Positions 1-7,749 of a stretch of 64,000 bases of DNA are shown piece by piece (the first letter of the stretch is position 1; each line of letters opens with the position of its first letter). The notes under the pieces were generated by a model, which had not been told where the DNA came from, searched no databases, and saw nothing but the letters and a program-made list of their open reading frames with translations. Made by a program: the position numbers and the translations under genes. This DNA comes from Paenibacillus sp. 453mf (GTDB lineage Bacteria > Bacillota > Bacilli > Paenibacillales > Paenibacillaceae), in contig NZ_FPAC01000002.1 of the NCBI RefSeq assembly GCF_900116105.1, forward strand, positions 1-64,000, in the 5' to 3' direction.

Positions 1-101
1 CACTTATAGAATCATACACACTTATGTGATGTACCGATTCTAACGTGAAGAATGGATTTTTCAGATGATTTTTCAAGAAGCGAAGGCTTCGAAAAATCCC
101 G

Positions 102-218
102 TTTGGTGGCGATAGCGGAGGGGTTCCACACGTACCCATCCCGAACACGACCGTTAAGCCCTCCAGCGCCGATGGTACTTGGACCGCAGGGTCCTGGGAG
201 AGTAGGACGTTGCCAAGC
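102..218 (+). rRNA. rrf: 5S ribosomal RNA
   Basis: The roughly 117-nt segment begins TTTGGTGGCGATAGCGGAGG, contains the conserved 5S core CCCATCCCGAACACGACCG and closes with TTGCCAAGC, which pairs with the 5' end. It is the last rRNA gene of an operon whose 23S part lies left of the window. No terminator follows, and the first tRNA starts 36 bp later, so the tRNA array is probably cotranscribed with it. Confidence 0.95.
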
Positions 219-254
219 GCAGCCCTTTAGGGTTTTGCACAAAGTGAAATTCAT

Positions 255-333
<79 letters not shown>

Positions 334-356
334 TAATTTCATATTACTTCTATTAT

Positions 357-432
357 GGGGCCATAGCTCAGCTGGGAGAGCGCCTGCCTTGCAAGCAGGA
401 GGTCAGCGGTTCGATCCCGCTTGGCTCCACCA
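357..432 (+). tRNA. tRNA-Ala (TGC)
   Basis: Complete cloverleaf with anticodon TGC at 390-392 in the loop CTTGCAA. CCA is encoded. Confidence 0.97.
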
Positions 433-436
433 TTGA

Positions 437-509
437 TCCCTGATAGCTCAGTTGGTAGAGCACTCGACTGTTAATCGAGTTGTCACAGGTTCGAGTCCTG
501 TTCGGGGAG
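437..509 (+). tRNA. tRNA-Asn (GTT)
   Basis: Cloverleaf with anticodon GTT at 470-472. The acceptor TCCCTGA pairs with TCGGGGA, discriminator G. CCA is not directly encoded (the next bases are TCCA). Confidence 0.96.
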
Positions 510-557
510 TCCAATATCCTGAGAGCATTCATTTGCTCTTAGGGACTTAGCTCTCAC

Positions 558-649
558 GGAGAAGTGTCCGAGCTGGCCGAAGGAGCACGATTGGAAATCG
601 TGTAGGCGTCACAAGCGTCTCGAGGGTTCGAATCCCTCTTTCTCCGCCA
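558..649 (+). tRNA. tRNA-Ser (GGA)
   Basis: Class II tRNA with a long variable arm and anticodon GGA at 593-595. CCA is encoded. Confidence 0.96.
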
Positions 650-681
650 CTAAATTATTGGACAAGCAGTATTTATAGCAA

Positions 682-753
682 GGCCCGTTGGTCAAGGGGT
701 TAAGACACCTCCCTTTCACGGAGGTAACAGGGGTTCGAATCCCCTACGGGTCA
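682..753 (+). tRNA. tRNA-Glu (TTC)
   Basis: Cloverleaf with anticodon TTC at 715-717. CCA is not encoded. Its last 15 bp and the 7 bp beyond are repeated 116 bp downstream (see the direct repeat entries). Confidence 0.96.
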
Positions 754-760
754 CTTTAAT
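739..760 (+). repeat. Direct repeat, copy 1 (tRNA-Glu 3' end)
   Basis: A 22-bp segment spans the last 15 bp of tRNA-Glu (T-arm 3' strand and acceptor) plus 7 bp of flank. It is repeated exactly at 855-876. The repeat starts ATCCCCTACGGGTCAC. Confidence 0.9.
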
Positions 761-854
761 TTATTTCTTCGATTGGGGATGAGAACTCATCAGGGTTCGT
801 CGAAGCGTTTACTTCGTTAGCAACTGCATCGCAGTCTCGAACGAATGTGAGAGT

Positions 855-876
855 ATCCCCTACGGGTCACTTTAAT
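855..876 (+). repeat. Direct repeat, copy 2 (orphan tRNA-Glu tail)
   Basis: Exact 22-bp copy of 739-760 without the rest of a tRNA upstream. The 94 bp between the copies have no tRNA fold or convincing ORF. The copy ends 3 bp before tRNA-Val. Such orphan tails can arise from tRNA duplication with decay, or from integration and excision at a tRNA 3' end. Confidence 0.9.
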
Positions 877-878
877 AT

Positions 879-951
879 GGAGACTTAGCTCAGCTGGGAG
901 AGCATCTGCCTTACAAGCAGAGGGTCGGGGGTTCGATCCCCTCAGTCTCCA
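879..951 (+). tRNA. tRNA-Val (TAC)
   Basis: Complete cloverleaf with anticodon TAC at 912-914. Acceptor GGAGACT pairs with AGTCTCC. CCA is not encoded. Confidence 0.97.
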
Positions 952-961
952 TTCTTAATAT

Positions 962-1035
<74 letters not shown>

Positions 1036-1046
1036 TTGAATTACAT

Positions 1047-1123
1047 GGAACTGTGGTGTAGAGGCCTAACATGCCTGCCTGTCACGCAGGAGATCGCGGG
1101 TTCGAATCCCGTCAGTTCCGCCA
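1047..1123 (+). tRNA. tRNA-Asp (GTC)
   Basis: Complete cloverleaf with anticodon GTC at 1081-1083. CCA is encoded. Confidence 0.97.
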
Positions 1124-1164
1124 CTTTTACTTCTGATTTGGAATACAGTTTTGGTAATCAATTT

Positions 1165-1240
<76 letters not shown>

Positions 1241-1251
1241 TAGTTTCATAT

Positions 1252-1337
1252 GGAGGATTAGCGAAGTGGCCAAACGCATCAGACTGTAAATCTGCTCCCG
1301 TAAGGGTTCGGTGGTTCGAATCCATCATCCTCCACCA
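1252..1337 (+). tRNA. tRNA-Tyr (GTA)
   Basis: Class II tRNA with a long variable arm and anticodon GTA at 1286-1288. CCA is encoded. Confidence 0.97.
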
Positions 1338-1351
1338 GTTTCTTTTAATAT

Positions 1352-1428
1352 GGCGGTCGTGGCGAAGGGGTTAACGCACCGGATTGTGGCTCCGGCATTC
1401 GTGGGTTCAAGTCCCATCGATCGCCCCA
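1352..1428 (+). tRNA. tRNA-His (GTG)
   Basis: Anticodon GTG at 1386-1388. The extra 5' G (position -1) faces discriminator C73, as required for histidyl-tRNA synthetase. CCA is encoded. Confidence 0.97.
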
Positions 1429-1449
1429 TTTTTTACTCCTTATCACTGT

Positions 1450-1524
1450 TGGGGATTAGCCAAGCGGTAAGGCAACGGACTTTGACTCCGTCATGCATAG
1501 GTTCGAATCCTATATCCCCAGCCA
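1450..1524 (+). tRNA. tRNA-Gln (TTG)
   Basis: Complete cloverleaf with anticodon TTG at 1482-1484. CCA is encoded. Confidence 0.97.
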
Positions 1525-1533
1525 TTTTAATAA

Positions 1534-1606
1534 GAGCCATTAGCTCAGTTGGTAGAGCACCTGACTTTTAATCAGGGTGTCGAAGGTTCGAGTCCTTCAT
1601 GGCTCA
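1534..1606 (+). tRNA. tRNA-Lys (TTT)
   Basis: Complete cloverleaf with anticodon TTT at 1567-1569. CCA is not encoded. Confidence 0.97.
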
Positions 1607-1624
1607 CTTTTTTAAATAACATAT

Positions 1625-1711
1625 GCGGTCGTGGCGGAATTGGCAGACGCGCTAGATTCAGGTTCTAGTGGTGTAACAGCCGTGGAGGTTCGAGTCCTCT
1701 CGACCGCACCA
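1625..1711 (+). tRNA. tRNA-Leu (CAG)
   Basis: Class II tRNA with a long variable arm. Anticodon CAG at 1659-1661 in the loop TTCAGGT. CCA is encoded. Confidence 0.96.
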
Positions 1712-1719
1712 TATGTTTT

Positions 1720-1794
1720 GCGGAAGTGGCTCAGCGGTAGAGCATCGCCTTGCCAAGGCGAGGGTCGCGGGTTCGATTCCCGTCTTCCGCTCCA
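1720..1794 (+). tRNA. tRNA-Gly (GCC)
   Basis: Complete cloverleaf with anticodon GCC at 1752-1754. CCA is encoded. Confidence 0.97.
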
Positions 1795-1800
1795 TAATAC

Positions 1801-1877
1801 GCGCCCTTAGCTCAGCTGGATAGAGCGTTTGACTACGAATCAAAAGGTCGGGAGTTCGAATCTCTCAGGGCGCGCCA
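1801..1877 (+). tRNA. tRNA-Arg (ACG)
   Basis: Complete cloverleaf with anticodon ACG at 1835-1837 (A34 is expected to be deaminated to inosine). CCA is encoded. Confidence 0.97.
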
Positions 1878-1923
1878 CTTTTATGAAATGATAACAGGCC
1901 ATTATCATTCTTAATCTGTGTAA

Positions 1924-1997
1924 CGGGATGTAGCTCAGCTTGGTAGAGCACCTGGTTTGGGACCAGGGGGTCGCATGTTCAAATCGTGTCATCCCGA
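1924..1997 (+). tRNA. tRNA-Pro (TGG)
   Basis: Complete cloverleaf with anticodon TGG at 1958-1960. CCA is not encoded. Confidence 0.97.
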
Positions 1998-2010
1998 TTT
2001 CATATATTTT

Positions 2011-2081
2011 GCGGGTGTAGTTCAATGGTAGAACTCCAGCCTTCCAAGCTGGTAGCGTGGGTTCGATTCCCATCACCCGCT
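2011..2081 (+). tRNA. tRNA-Gly (TCC)
   Basis: Complete cloverleaf with anticodon TCC at 2043-2045. CCA is not encoded. Last tRNA of the array. Confidence 0.97.
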
Positions 2082-2086
2082 TACTT

Positions 2087-2121
2087 GAAAAAGCCTTTCG
2101 CTTATTGCGGAAGGCTTTTTT
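2087..2121 (+). terminator. Intrinsic terminator of the rRNA-tRNA array
   Basis: The stem AAAAGCCTT / AAGGCTTTTTT is followed by a T-run, 6 bp after the last tRNA. It ends the array transcript. Confidence 0.9.
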
Positions 2122-2149
2122 GTGCGCGATTTAACAAATTAAAAAGAGC

Positions 2150-2635
2150 ATTTATATTCACCAATCTATTCTCTGTGCTCGGGGGGTGTCTGGGGCTGAT
2201 TCCTTTTGGCACATTTGCCTCCTCGATCGGATTTCTGGAGAATACAAAGGTTCTCCGACGTGCGGCCTTGTTGGCGGGTGCTCTGATATCATCGTCGGGG
2301 TATTCCCTTCGTTAAGCGGATGGCTGGCCAAGCTGCCTTTGACGGTCGGAAATGCTGTTCTGTTTGCCGCATATCTCCAAATGTTCGGTACAGCCATTCG
2401 AACGTTTCAAGATGCGGTATTTAATCCGAAGACCATCTATCGGGTTGCACTGCCCGTGCTTGTTGGAATAAGCATCATGAATATACCGATTTCTGCTTTT
2501 AGAGACTTCCCTCCGCTGCTTACGCCGCTGTTGTCCAATGGACTTGTAATGGGTGTTGTGCTTGTGATTATTTTAGAAAATATGGTGGGATGGGACAAAT
2601 ACGAAACGGCCAAGTTAAATAATAAAATGGGATGA
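2150..2635 (+). pseudogene. Nucleobase:cation symporter (uracil/xanthine permease family), C-terminal remnant, frameshifted
   Basis: Two overlapping frames together encode the last roughly 160 residues of a UraA/PbuX-type permease, a family of about 430 residues. The first frame (to about 2290) reads through GLIPFGTFASSIGFLENTK, a conserved segment of the family. The second frame (from about 2287 to the stop at 2635) continues with hydrophobic segments including FPSLSGWLAKLPLTVGNAVL and the C-terminal helices. A change of one or two bases near 2285-2295 shifts the frame, and nothing resembling the N-terminal two thirds precedes it: the homology starts about 30 bp after the tRNA terminator. 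The gene is therefore truncated and frameshifted, and certainly not functional in this form. The exact substrate of the ancestor cannot be told. Confidence 0.8.
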
Positions 2636-2972
2636 GTAGAGGCAGCATGCTGAATCATAGAAAAAGAAAGCAGTAAACGCAAGATTCAGGTAAAGCTTAA
2701 GCTGATGACGATAAGAAGATTTATCTGACTGATCGATTGATCGATAACTGAAGATCAGTTAAAAAATAGGAAGCTACGCATCACATGCCGCTTATAGGGA
2801 GGACGGGTATGTGTCGTAGCTTCTTTTTTGTACCGTCAGAGGGCAGAATGGAATGCTTCCTCTCTATGCAGCACATTAATATTTTATATTGTGTCGCTTG
2901 GAATAATCGGGGATTCGGCTATGACCTTTTATTAATGGGGAGCAGCCCGAATCTCTTTTTTGGTCCATAAAT
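2636..2972. other. Intergenic region, no gene recognised
   Basis: Between the permease remnant and the end of the minus-strand flavoprotein gene I find only a long hairpin (listed separately). A 61-codon open frame at 2785-2970 has no ribosome binding site, begins inside the hairpin and looks fortuitous. Confidence 0.6.
2769..2829 (+). terminator. Long hairpin with T-run
   Basis: GGAAGCTACG plus CACAT (2769-2786) pairs with ATGTG plus CGTAGCTTC (2808-2823), and the 3' arm runs into TTTTTT. It looks like an intrinsic terminator, possibly left over from the decayed permease transcript. Confidence 0.6.
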
Positions 2973-4148
2973 TTAATTCAAGAGAACCTCACTTATGGCG
3001 CGTTTAGCCAGCATTTGATGAACGGCATCGTCCATCGGCGGATTATGGAGTCCGAATCTCACATCACGGTACATGCGTGAGAGCGGGTGGGAGCTGGCCA
3101 GGCTGTGAACCCCGACGATTCGCATGGCTGTATCTACAATAGAGAGAGCGTTCTGAACAGCAAAGGTCTTCGCTGCGCCAAGGTCGGGAGCAATTCCGGC
3201 CAAGTCGCTGTCTGTCAGAGGTCTCTCAAGCTGCTCCCATCTGGCTGCTACACTGTACAAAAAATGCCGGGCCGTCGTAAGCTCCATTTCGATCTGCCCA
3301 ATTTTGTGCTGAATGTGAGGAAGCTCGATGATGGGATGGGTAAGACTGTTTGGCTGATATGCCGCGGCGAAACGAAGCGCTTCTCTCCTTGCTCCCTGGG
3401 CGATGCCAAGATATACGGCTGGAATGTTAAGCAAGTAGGCGTTGGGACGAATGGATTTCTTACCTGCAGCACGTCTTCTAACTAGCGCGTCTTCAGGCAG
3501 CAACACCTGGTTCAGCACAAGATCATGGCTCGCTGTTCCGCGCATGCCTATCATGTTCCAAGTAGGTTCAATACTTACACCTGGCATATCTTTATGAACC
3601 AGATATTCGCCTATTTCACCGGTAATCGTATCCGTGGCAGATACGACATAATAATGCAGTGCTGTTGACAGCGAAGTGAATGTCTTCCGGCCTGTCAGCA
3701 CATAGCCGTTGCGGTCTGGTTTCTTCTGCACAGAGGTCTGCGGCTTCCCTCCACGTGAAGGACTGCCGGTCGCTTTTTCTGAATCAGCTGCGTTAACCAA
3801 GGCGCCTTCCGTTATGATGGCTGTACATAAAGCACGGAAAGCCGCTTCATCCCATAGCTGGTTCTGGCCCACGTTAAACACGGTAATATGATGCCATCCA
3901 ATAGCGAGTGCTGTTGCTGCATCGACCTTGGCGATACGTTCCTGACACTGCAAGAAATCGGAGAGGGATAAGCCAAGTCCCCCATACTCCTTAGGAACAG
4001 AATAGGCGTGGTAGCCTGCTGCCAGCAAATCTTCAATCAGTGCGTAGTTCAGCTCATTCTGCTCATCTGCTCTTGCCGCACTATCCATATGTTGTTCTGC
4101 AATGTTTCCGATGATCTCAATATGATCTATCTGCGATTTATTGATCAC
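2973..4148 (-). CDS. Acyl-CoA dehydrogenase family flavoprotein
   Basis: About 391 residues, normal for the family. The acyl-CoA dehydrogenase fold is shown by an N-terminal helical domain with VPKEYGGLGLSLSDF (about residue 50), a middle beta domain with NMIGMRGTASHDLVL, and a C-terminal helical domain with the MRIVGVHSLASSHPLSRMYRDV segment typical of DszC/SfnB-like flavin enzymes. Family members are FAD or FMN proteins that desaturate acyl-CoAs or oxygenate small sulfur or nitrogen compounds; the substrate here is unknown. I prefer the GTG at 4148, which has AGAGGTG 6 bp upstream, over a GTG three codons earlier that overlaps that site. It lies 43 bp downstream of the beta-lactamase-fold gene on the same strand and may be cotranscribed with it. 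Confidence 0.8.
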   Translation of the reverse strand: MINKSQIDHIEIIGNIAEQHMDSAARADEQNELNYALIEDLLAAGYHAYSVPKEYGGLGLSLSDFLQCQERIAKVDAATALAIGWHHITVFNVGQNQLWDEAAFRALCTAIITEGALVNAADSEKATGSPSRGGKPQTSVQKKPDRNGYVLTGRKTFTSLSTALHYYVVSATDTITGEIGEYLVHKDMPGVSIEPTWNMIGMRGTASHDLVLNQVLLPEDALVRRRAAGKKSIRPNAYLLNIPAVYLGIAQGARREALRFAAAYQPNSLTHPIIELPHIQHKIGQIEMELTTARHFLYSVAARWEQLERPLTDSDLAGIAPDLGAAKTFAVQNALSIVDTAMRIVGVHSLASSHPLSRMYRDVRFGLHNPPMDDAVHQMLAKRAISEVLLN

Positions 4149-4191
4149 TAGTGACACCTCTATTCGGGTTGGTCTGATCTGAAATTAACAA

Positions 4192-5622
4192 CTATAGCTT
4201 GAGTGCCATCTCCTGAATTTGATCGAGCATGCCTGTCATTTCCATTCCGGCATGGTTGCCAAGCAGGATAACCGTTATGCCATTATCCAGATTGCGCGAA
4301 ATACCTGTGGAATAGCCTGTGCCGCTGCCGTTATGGAACACGACCGTGCCTTCTTCTGTCTCACTGACGATCCAGCCGTATCCATAGTTTTGGTCAGAAT
4401 AAGGAGAGTACATCGTCTCTTGAATTTCCTCTGACAGGACTTTATCCCCTCGCAGAGCCTGATCCCATTTCAGCAGGTCATCGACCGTAGAATACAGCGT
4501 ACCGGTTCCAGACTGGGAAACATAATAGCTCGCCTCAGCCCATGTGCCGTTCTGATCAGTATAGCCTTTAATCGTTTTGGTTGAAGGCGTTGCCGTGCCC
4601 GTATCCTTCATGCCAATCGGCTTGAAGAAATGCTCCTGAAGATAAGCCCCATACTCTTTGCCTGATATCTCTTCCAAAATAGCAGCTAGCAAAATGTAGC
4701 CATTATTGCTGTAACGGTATTCAGCACCTGGCTCTGCCATCAGCTTCTTTGTACGAATCTCGGCCAGTGTATACTCCATTGTAATCCCTTCCTTACGCGT
4801 AAAATTGGAAGGTAGCCCGGAAGTATGCGAGAGCAGCATATGAATTGTAATTTCATTGCCGCGGTCGATTCCGGATACGTATTTCGAAACCGGATCTTCA
4901 AGCGAAATATTCCCCTGCTGAACCTGCTGCATGATGGCTGCAGCTGTAAAGCCTTTAGTTATGGAGGCAATGTGTGATTTTTGATCCGGGCGAACAAGGG
5001 AATTGATATCCGATAATCCGTAGCCTTTTCTCAATCGAATATCTCCATTACTAGCTACAAGCGCTATGCCTGAATAGCCAGCCTCCTTAAGATACTGGTC
5101 AATTGCTGTAGATTCACGATTAATGATTGTCGACGAATCTGATTTCAGTGTGATGATCATTTTGGTAGGTGTATTGGTTAATTGCAGCCCGGCCTTCATC
5201 GCATCCGAGAGGGAACGAAGCGGAATCATCAGCGTGCCGCTCATATTCTTGGATGGAGCAGGGAGCATGAGCCGATCGTCATTGATTTGAATGACGTTGG
5301 TTCCCGCCCGGTGTGTAATGGTATCGCCATGATCGTAAATTTCCACCGTTTGTTTGGCTTGGTTCCATTTCACTTGTCCACCGAGAGCAGAAGCCGCCTG
5401 CCTTAGAGGAGCGTATGTGGTTCCCTTCTCAACAAAAGGGGCATATTCCCACGTCACGGATTGGCTGTCGACTGTAATTGAAGCAGGCTTGGTTGCAACG
5501 GAAGCGGCTTGAGCCTGCGAGACACCAATGGTCTGTGTCAATAAAGCAGAGGTAACAAGTATGGCTGATAAAGTTCGATTAAGCATCGAATTCTTATGAA
5601 CATTTGTGCTGAATCTAATCAT
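4192..5622 (-). CDS. Secreted serine hydrolase: copper-amine-oxidase-like N-domain plus beta-lactamase-fold domain
   Basis: About 476 residues. An N-terminal signal peptide ends near AQAA (about residue 40). Residues about 45-160 resemble the copper amine oxidase N-terminal-like domain common in Paenibacillus exoproteins (PLRQAASALGGQVKW, MIPLRSLSDAM). Residues about 170-476 are a class C beta-lactamase/penicillin-binding fold: SxxK motif SITK (serine near residue 220), YSN motif in YRYSNNGY, and HNG in place of KTG. Such proteins are D-aminopeptidases, esterases or DD-peptidases rather than true beta-lactamases, and the substrate is unknown. A TTGGAGGC ribosome binding site lies 11 bp before the ATG. 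It precedes the acyl-CoA dehydrogenase gene on the same strand. Confidence 0.85.
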   Translation of the reverse strand: MIRFSTNVHKNSMLNRTLSAILVTSALLTQTIGVSQAQAASVATKPASITVDSQSVTWEYAPFVEKGTTYAPLRQAASALGGQVKWNQAKQTVEIYDHGDTITHRAGTNVIQINDDRLMLPAPSKNMSGTLMIPLRSLSDAMKAGLQLTNTPTKMIITLKSDSSTIINRESTAIDQYLKEAGYSGIALVASNGDIRLRKGYGLSDINSLVRPDQKSHIASITKGFTAAAIMQQVQQGNISLEDPVSKYVSGIDRGNEITIHMLLSHTSGLPSNFTRKEGITMEYTLAEIRTKKLMAEPGAEYRYSNNGYILLAAILEEISGKEYGAYLQEHFFKPIGMKDTGTATPSTKTIKGYTDQNGTWAEASYYVSQSGTGTLYSTVDDLLKWDQALRGDKVLSEEIQETMYSPYSDQNYGYGWIVSETEEGTVVFHNGSGTGYSTGISRNLDNGITVILLGNHAGMEMTGMLDQIQEMALKL

Positions 5623-5767
5623 GTTGTAAGTAAGCCTCCAATTCTGATTATGACCTTATGTAATGGATCTAACCGGATTAGACGAGCAGCAATCATCAAA
5701 TCAGGATACCATACTGGTTTCATTTTATAGGATTGATAGCTGGTAAACAACCCATATACTGGGCGGT

Positions 5768-7456
5768 TTAATTTAATAACTCCTCCATCAAAAATGCTGC
5801 CCTGAAACGCAGGCTGCTCGCAGGCAGGCGCAGAGAGCGGCCCGTCAGCTGCTCACATTTGTCCAGTCGATAAATAACCGTATTCCGATGAAGGTACAAT
5901 TGCTTGGCCGTATCGGCGATATGGCAGTGGTTATCCAAAAAACATCGCAGCGTCTTCAATAGCTCCCCGCGTTCCTTGTCCTCCAGAAAGAGCAAGTGTG
6001 CGAACGTTTCTTTGATAAACTCCTGCAGATCCTCCTGTGGAAGCATTCGTAAGAGGTCAGATAACTCTTTGACATGATAGAACTGAACGTAACGCTGCTG
6101 CTGGCTGTGCATGCCCGTCTGCAGTGCATCCAGTGCCTCCTGGTAAGCCCTCGGCAGCTGGGACAGCTCATCTGCGGTATTGCTGACCCCGATGGACAGC
6201 GATACTTTATGCTGAGACCAGAGCGAATGAATCATCTGCTGTAGACGTGAGGCAAGAAGACGATCAGGCAGCTGGTGCTCGCCTAAGGCCGCTTCCTCAA
6301 GGGTATTCACTGGAAGCAGCATGACGACGGCGTCATTTTTGGAAAAAAGAATAAATGAGAAGCCGCTCGCCTTGGCTTCTCCTTTAACGAGCTCATACAG
6401 GTCCTCCTTCATTGAAGCTGTACGCCCCCCGATCGAGTCGTTCGGCAGCATGGGTGAATAGGAAGAACTGAAGCTATTGCGGTTGCAAAGCGGTGCATCC
6501 TTCTTCAGCACAATACAGTAATAGGAACGCTGCTCGCTGAGACCATATCTGCGGCCGCGATGAATCAGGTCCTGCTTGTCTGAGATCAGCCCATCCACAA
6601 GGTCTCCGAAGAAGTCATTCTTGTAGCGGCGGGAGCGTTCCTTGACAGCCTGGCGCTTCAGGAGATCAAAGCTAATAACGTTAGCCGCCTGCTCAAGGGT
6701 GAGCAAGGAGAGCGTACTGACAGGATTCTGATTTGTAAAGGACAGCAGGTACCCTTGGGACTGATCGGTTTGGATCGGATATTGCAGCAAATAGGAAAAT
6801 GGAACAGCACTGCCGGATGGCAGCGGGATGCTGGGAGAGCGGGCTTCGTTCAGCATAGACGGCAGCCAATTCGAGATATCTTGCAGGAACGAGGAGTAGG
6901 CAGTTCCAAATCCGGATGATGTAGCAAAAGGCTCCAAGCTGCGGTTCACAAGAATTACAGGATAGGAGAGGAGCCTTGCGAGCTCCTCCAGGATCGTTTG
7001 AAGGCTTTGTCCTTCCAGAAGAATATCTGAGAAGTAACGGTGGCTCTCAAGCGCATATCTCATCTCCTCTGTTCTGGATTCCATAATACGGGCCAGCAGC
7101 TGATGCAGCGCTTCGGAGAGGGCGCAATCGAGAGACAGCTCAAGCAGTGGAAATTGAAGGCGGTCGGCAGCCTCCTTGGCTTCTTGAGGAATGTGATCAA
7201 GATACCGCTTTGTCTTGATGCCAAGTCCGGCACAGCCCAGCTCAGCCATCCTTGTGACCAGCTGTGTCAATACCTCAGGCTTGTCTTTGATGACATATCC
7301 GGTGGTGAGGAGGAGCTCATTAGGCTTTAAGTAATCGAAGATATCGGGCGAGTCCATCATGTTGACCGAGTACACATTACGGTGGAGTCCCTCGCGGCCG
7401 GCCGTCACCCGGGAGCTGGCGAGCATGGGAATATCGAGCAGATCGGATATTTTCAT
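5768..7456 (-). CDS. PucR-family transcriptional regulator
   Basis: 562 residues, the usual length. The PucR N-terminal domain covers about residues 5-125 (MKISDLLDIP at the start, ELLLTTGYVIKD). A middle CdaR/GGDEF-like domain includes the segment SLSIGVSNTADELSQLPRAY near residue 430. The C-terminal HTH_30 domain reads HIADTAKQLYLHRNTVIYRL. Regulators of this family control purine catabolism (PucR in Bacillus subtilis) and related operons. It starts at an ATG behind GGAGGT with 6 bp spacing and is divergent from the amidohydrolase-ABC transporter-Rieske oxygenase genes, whose promoter region it shares, so it is very probably their regulator. The effector is unknown. Confidence 0.9.
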   Translation of the reverse strand: MKISDLLDIPMLASSRVTAGREGLHRNVYSVNMMDSPDIFDYLKPNELLLTTGYVIKDKPEVLTQLVTRMAELGCAGLGIKTKRYLDHIPQEAKEAADRLQFPLLELSLDCALSEALHQLLARIMESRTEEMRYALESHRYFSDILLEGQSLQTILEELARLLSYPVILVNRSLEPFATSSGFGTAYSSFLQDISNWLPSMLNEARSPSIPLPSGSAVPFSYLLQYPIQTDQSQGYLLSFTNQNPVSTLSLLTLEQAANVISFDLLKRQAVKERSRRYKNDFFGDLVDGLISDKQDLIHRGRRYGLSEQRSYYCIVLKKDAPLCNRNSFSSSYSPMLPNDSIGGRTASMKEDLYELVKGEAKASGFSFILFSKNDAVVMLLPVNTLEEAALGEHQLPDRLLASRLQQMIHSLWSQHKVSLSIGVSNTADELSQLPRAYQEALDALQTGMHSQQQRYVQFYHVKELSDLLRMLPQEDLQEFIKETFAHLLFLEDKERGELLKTLRCFLDNHCHIADTAKQLYLHRNTVIYRLDKCEQLTGRSLRLPASSLRFRAAFLMEELLN

Positions 7457-7749
7457 AGATTACCTCCGAAGGTATCGAATCTTGAATGCTGCATCTCAAT
7501 CAAACATCTGCCCGGTTGAAAGGAGCAGGCCTAGCGTGAAGATCGTTAGGGCAAGAAAGATTGGGAGAAGGAAAAATGATTTTTAGGTATTTTACGTCAG
7601 GTATACGTGAGGTTATTGCTAGAAGTTGGTTAACTTAACCAACAAATTAAAATGTTTTAGTCTACTATAGCCAATGACAATGAAATATTCAATCCTTTAT
7701 GATGAGATCAATTCAGCGAAATGTAATAAATACTAACATAAGGCAGGGT
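7457..7749. promoter_or_regulatory. Divergent control region of the purine-type cluster
   Basis: About 290 bp separate pucR-like and the amidohydrolase gene. The notable element is a palindrome at 7625-7643 (listed separately). I see no purine-riboswitch aptamer and no convincing consensus promoter pair. Confidence 0.5.
7625..7643. promoter_or_regulatory. Candidate operator, perfect 9-1-9 palindrome
   Basis: GTTGGTTAACTTAACCAAC: the two 9-bp arms are exact reverse complements around one base. It lies between the divergent PucR-type regulator and the genes it probably controls, 107 bp before the most likely start of the amidohydrolase. Binding by the PucR homologue is inference. Confidence 0.55.

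Noticed and set aside
1311..2076. Open frames across tRNA genes on both strands (for example 1311-1571, 1658-1843, 1840-2076)
   Set aside because: They translate tRNA sequences and carry the usual tRNA-derived false peptides.
2785..2970. 61-codon plus-strand frame
   Set aside because: Starts inside a terminator-like hairpin, no ribosome binding site, odd composition.
4192..5622. True beta-lactamase (antibiotic resistance)
   Set aside because: The fold is class C-like, but HNG replaces KTG and an extra N-terminal domain is present; such proteins are usually peptidases or esterases.
7457..7749. Purine riboswitch upstream of the purine-type cluster
   Set aside because: Searched for the three-way-junction aptamer features; none found. 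A palindrome is present instead.
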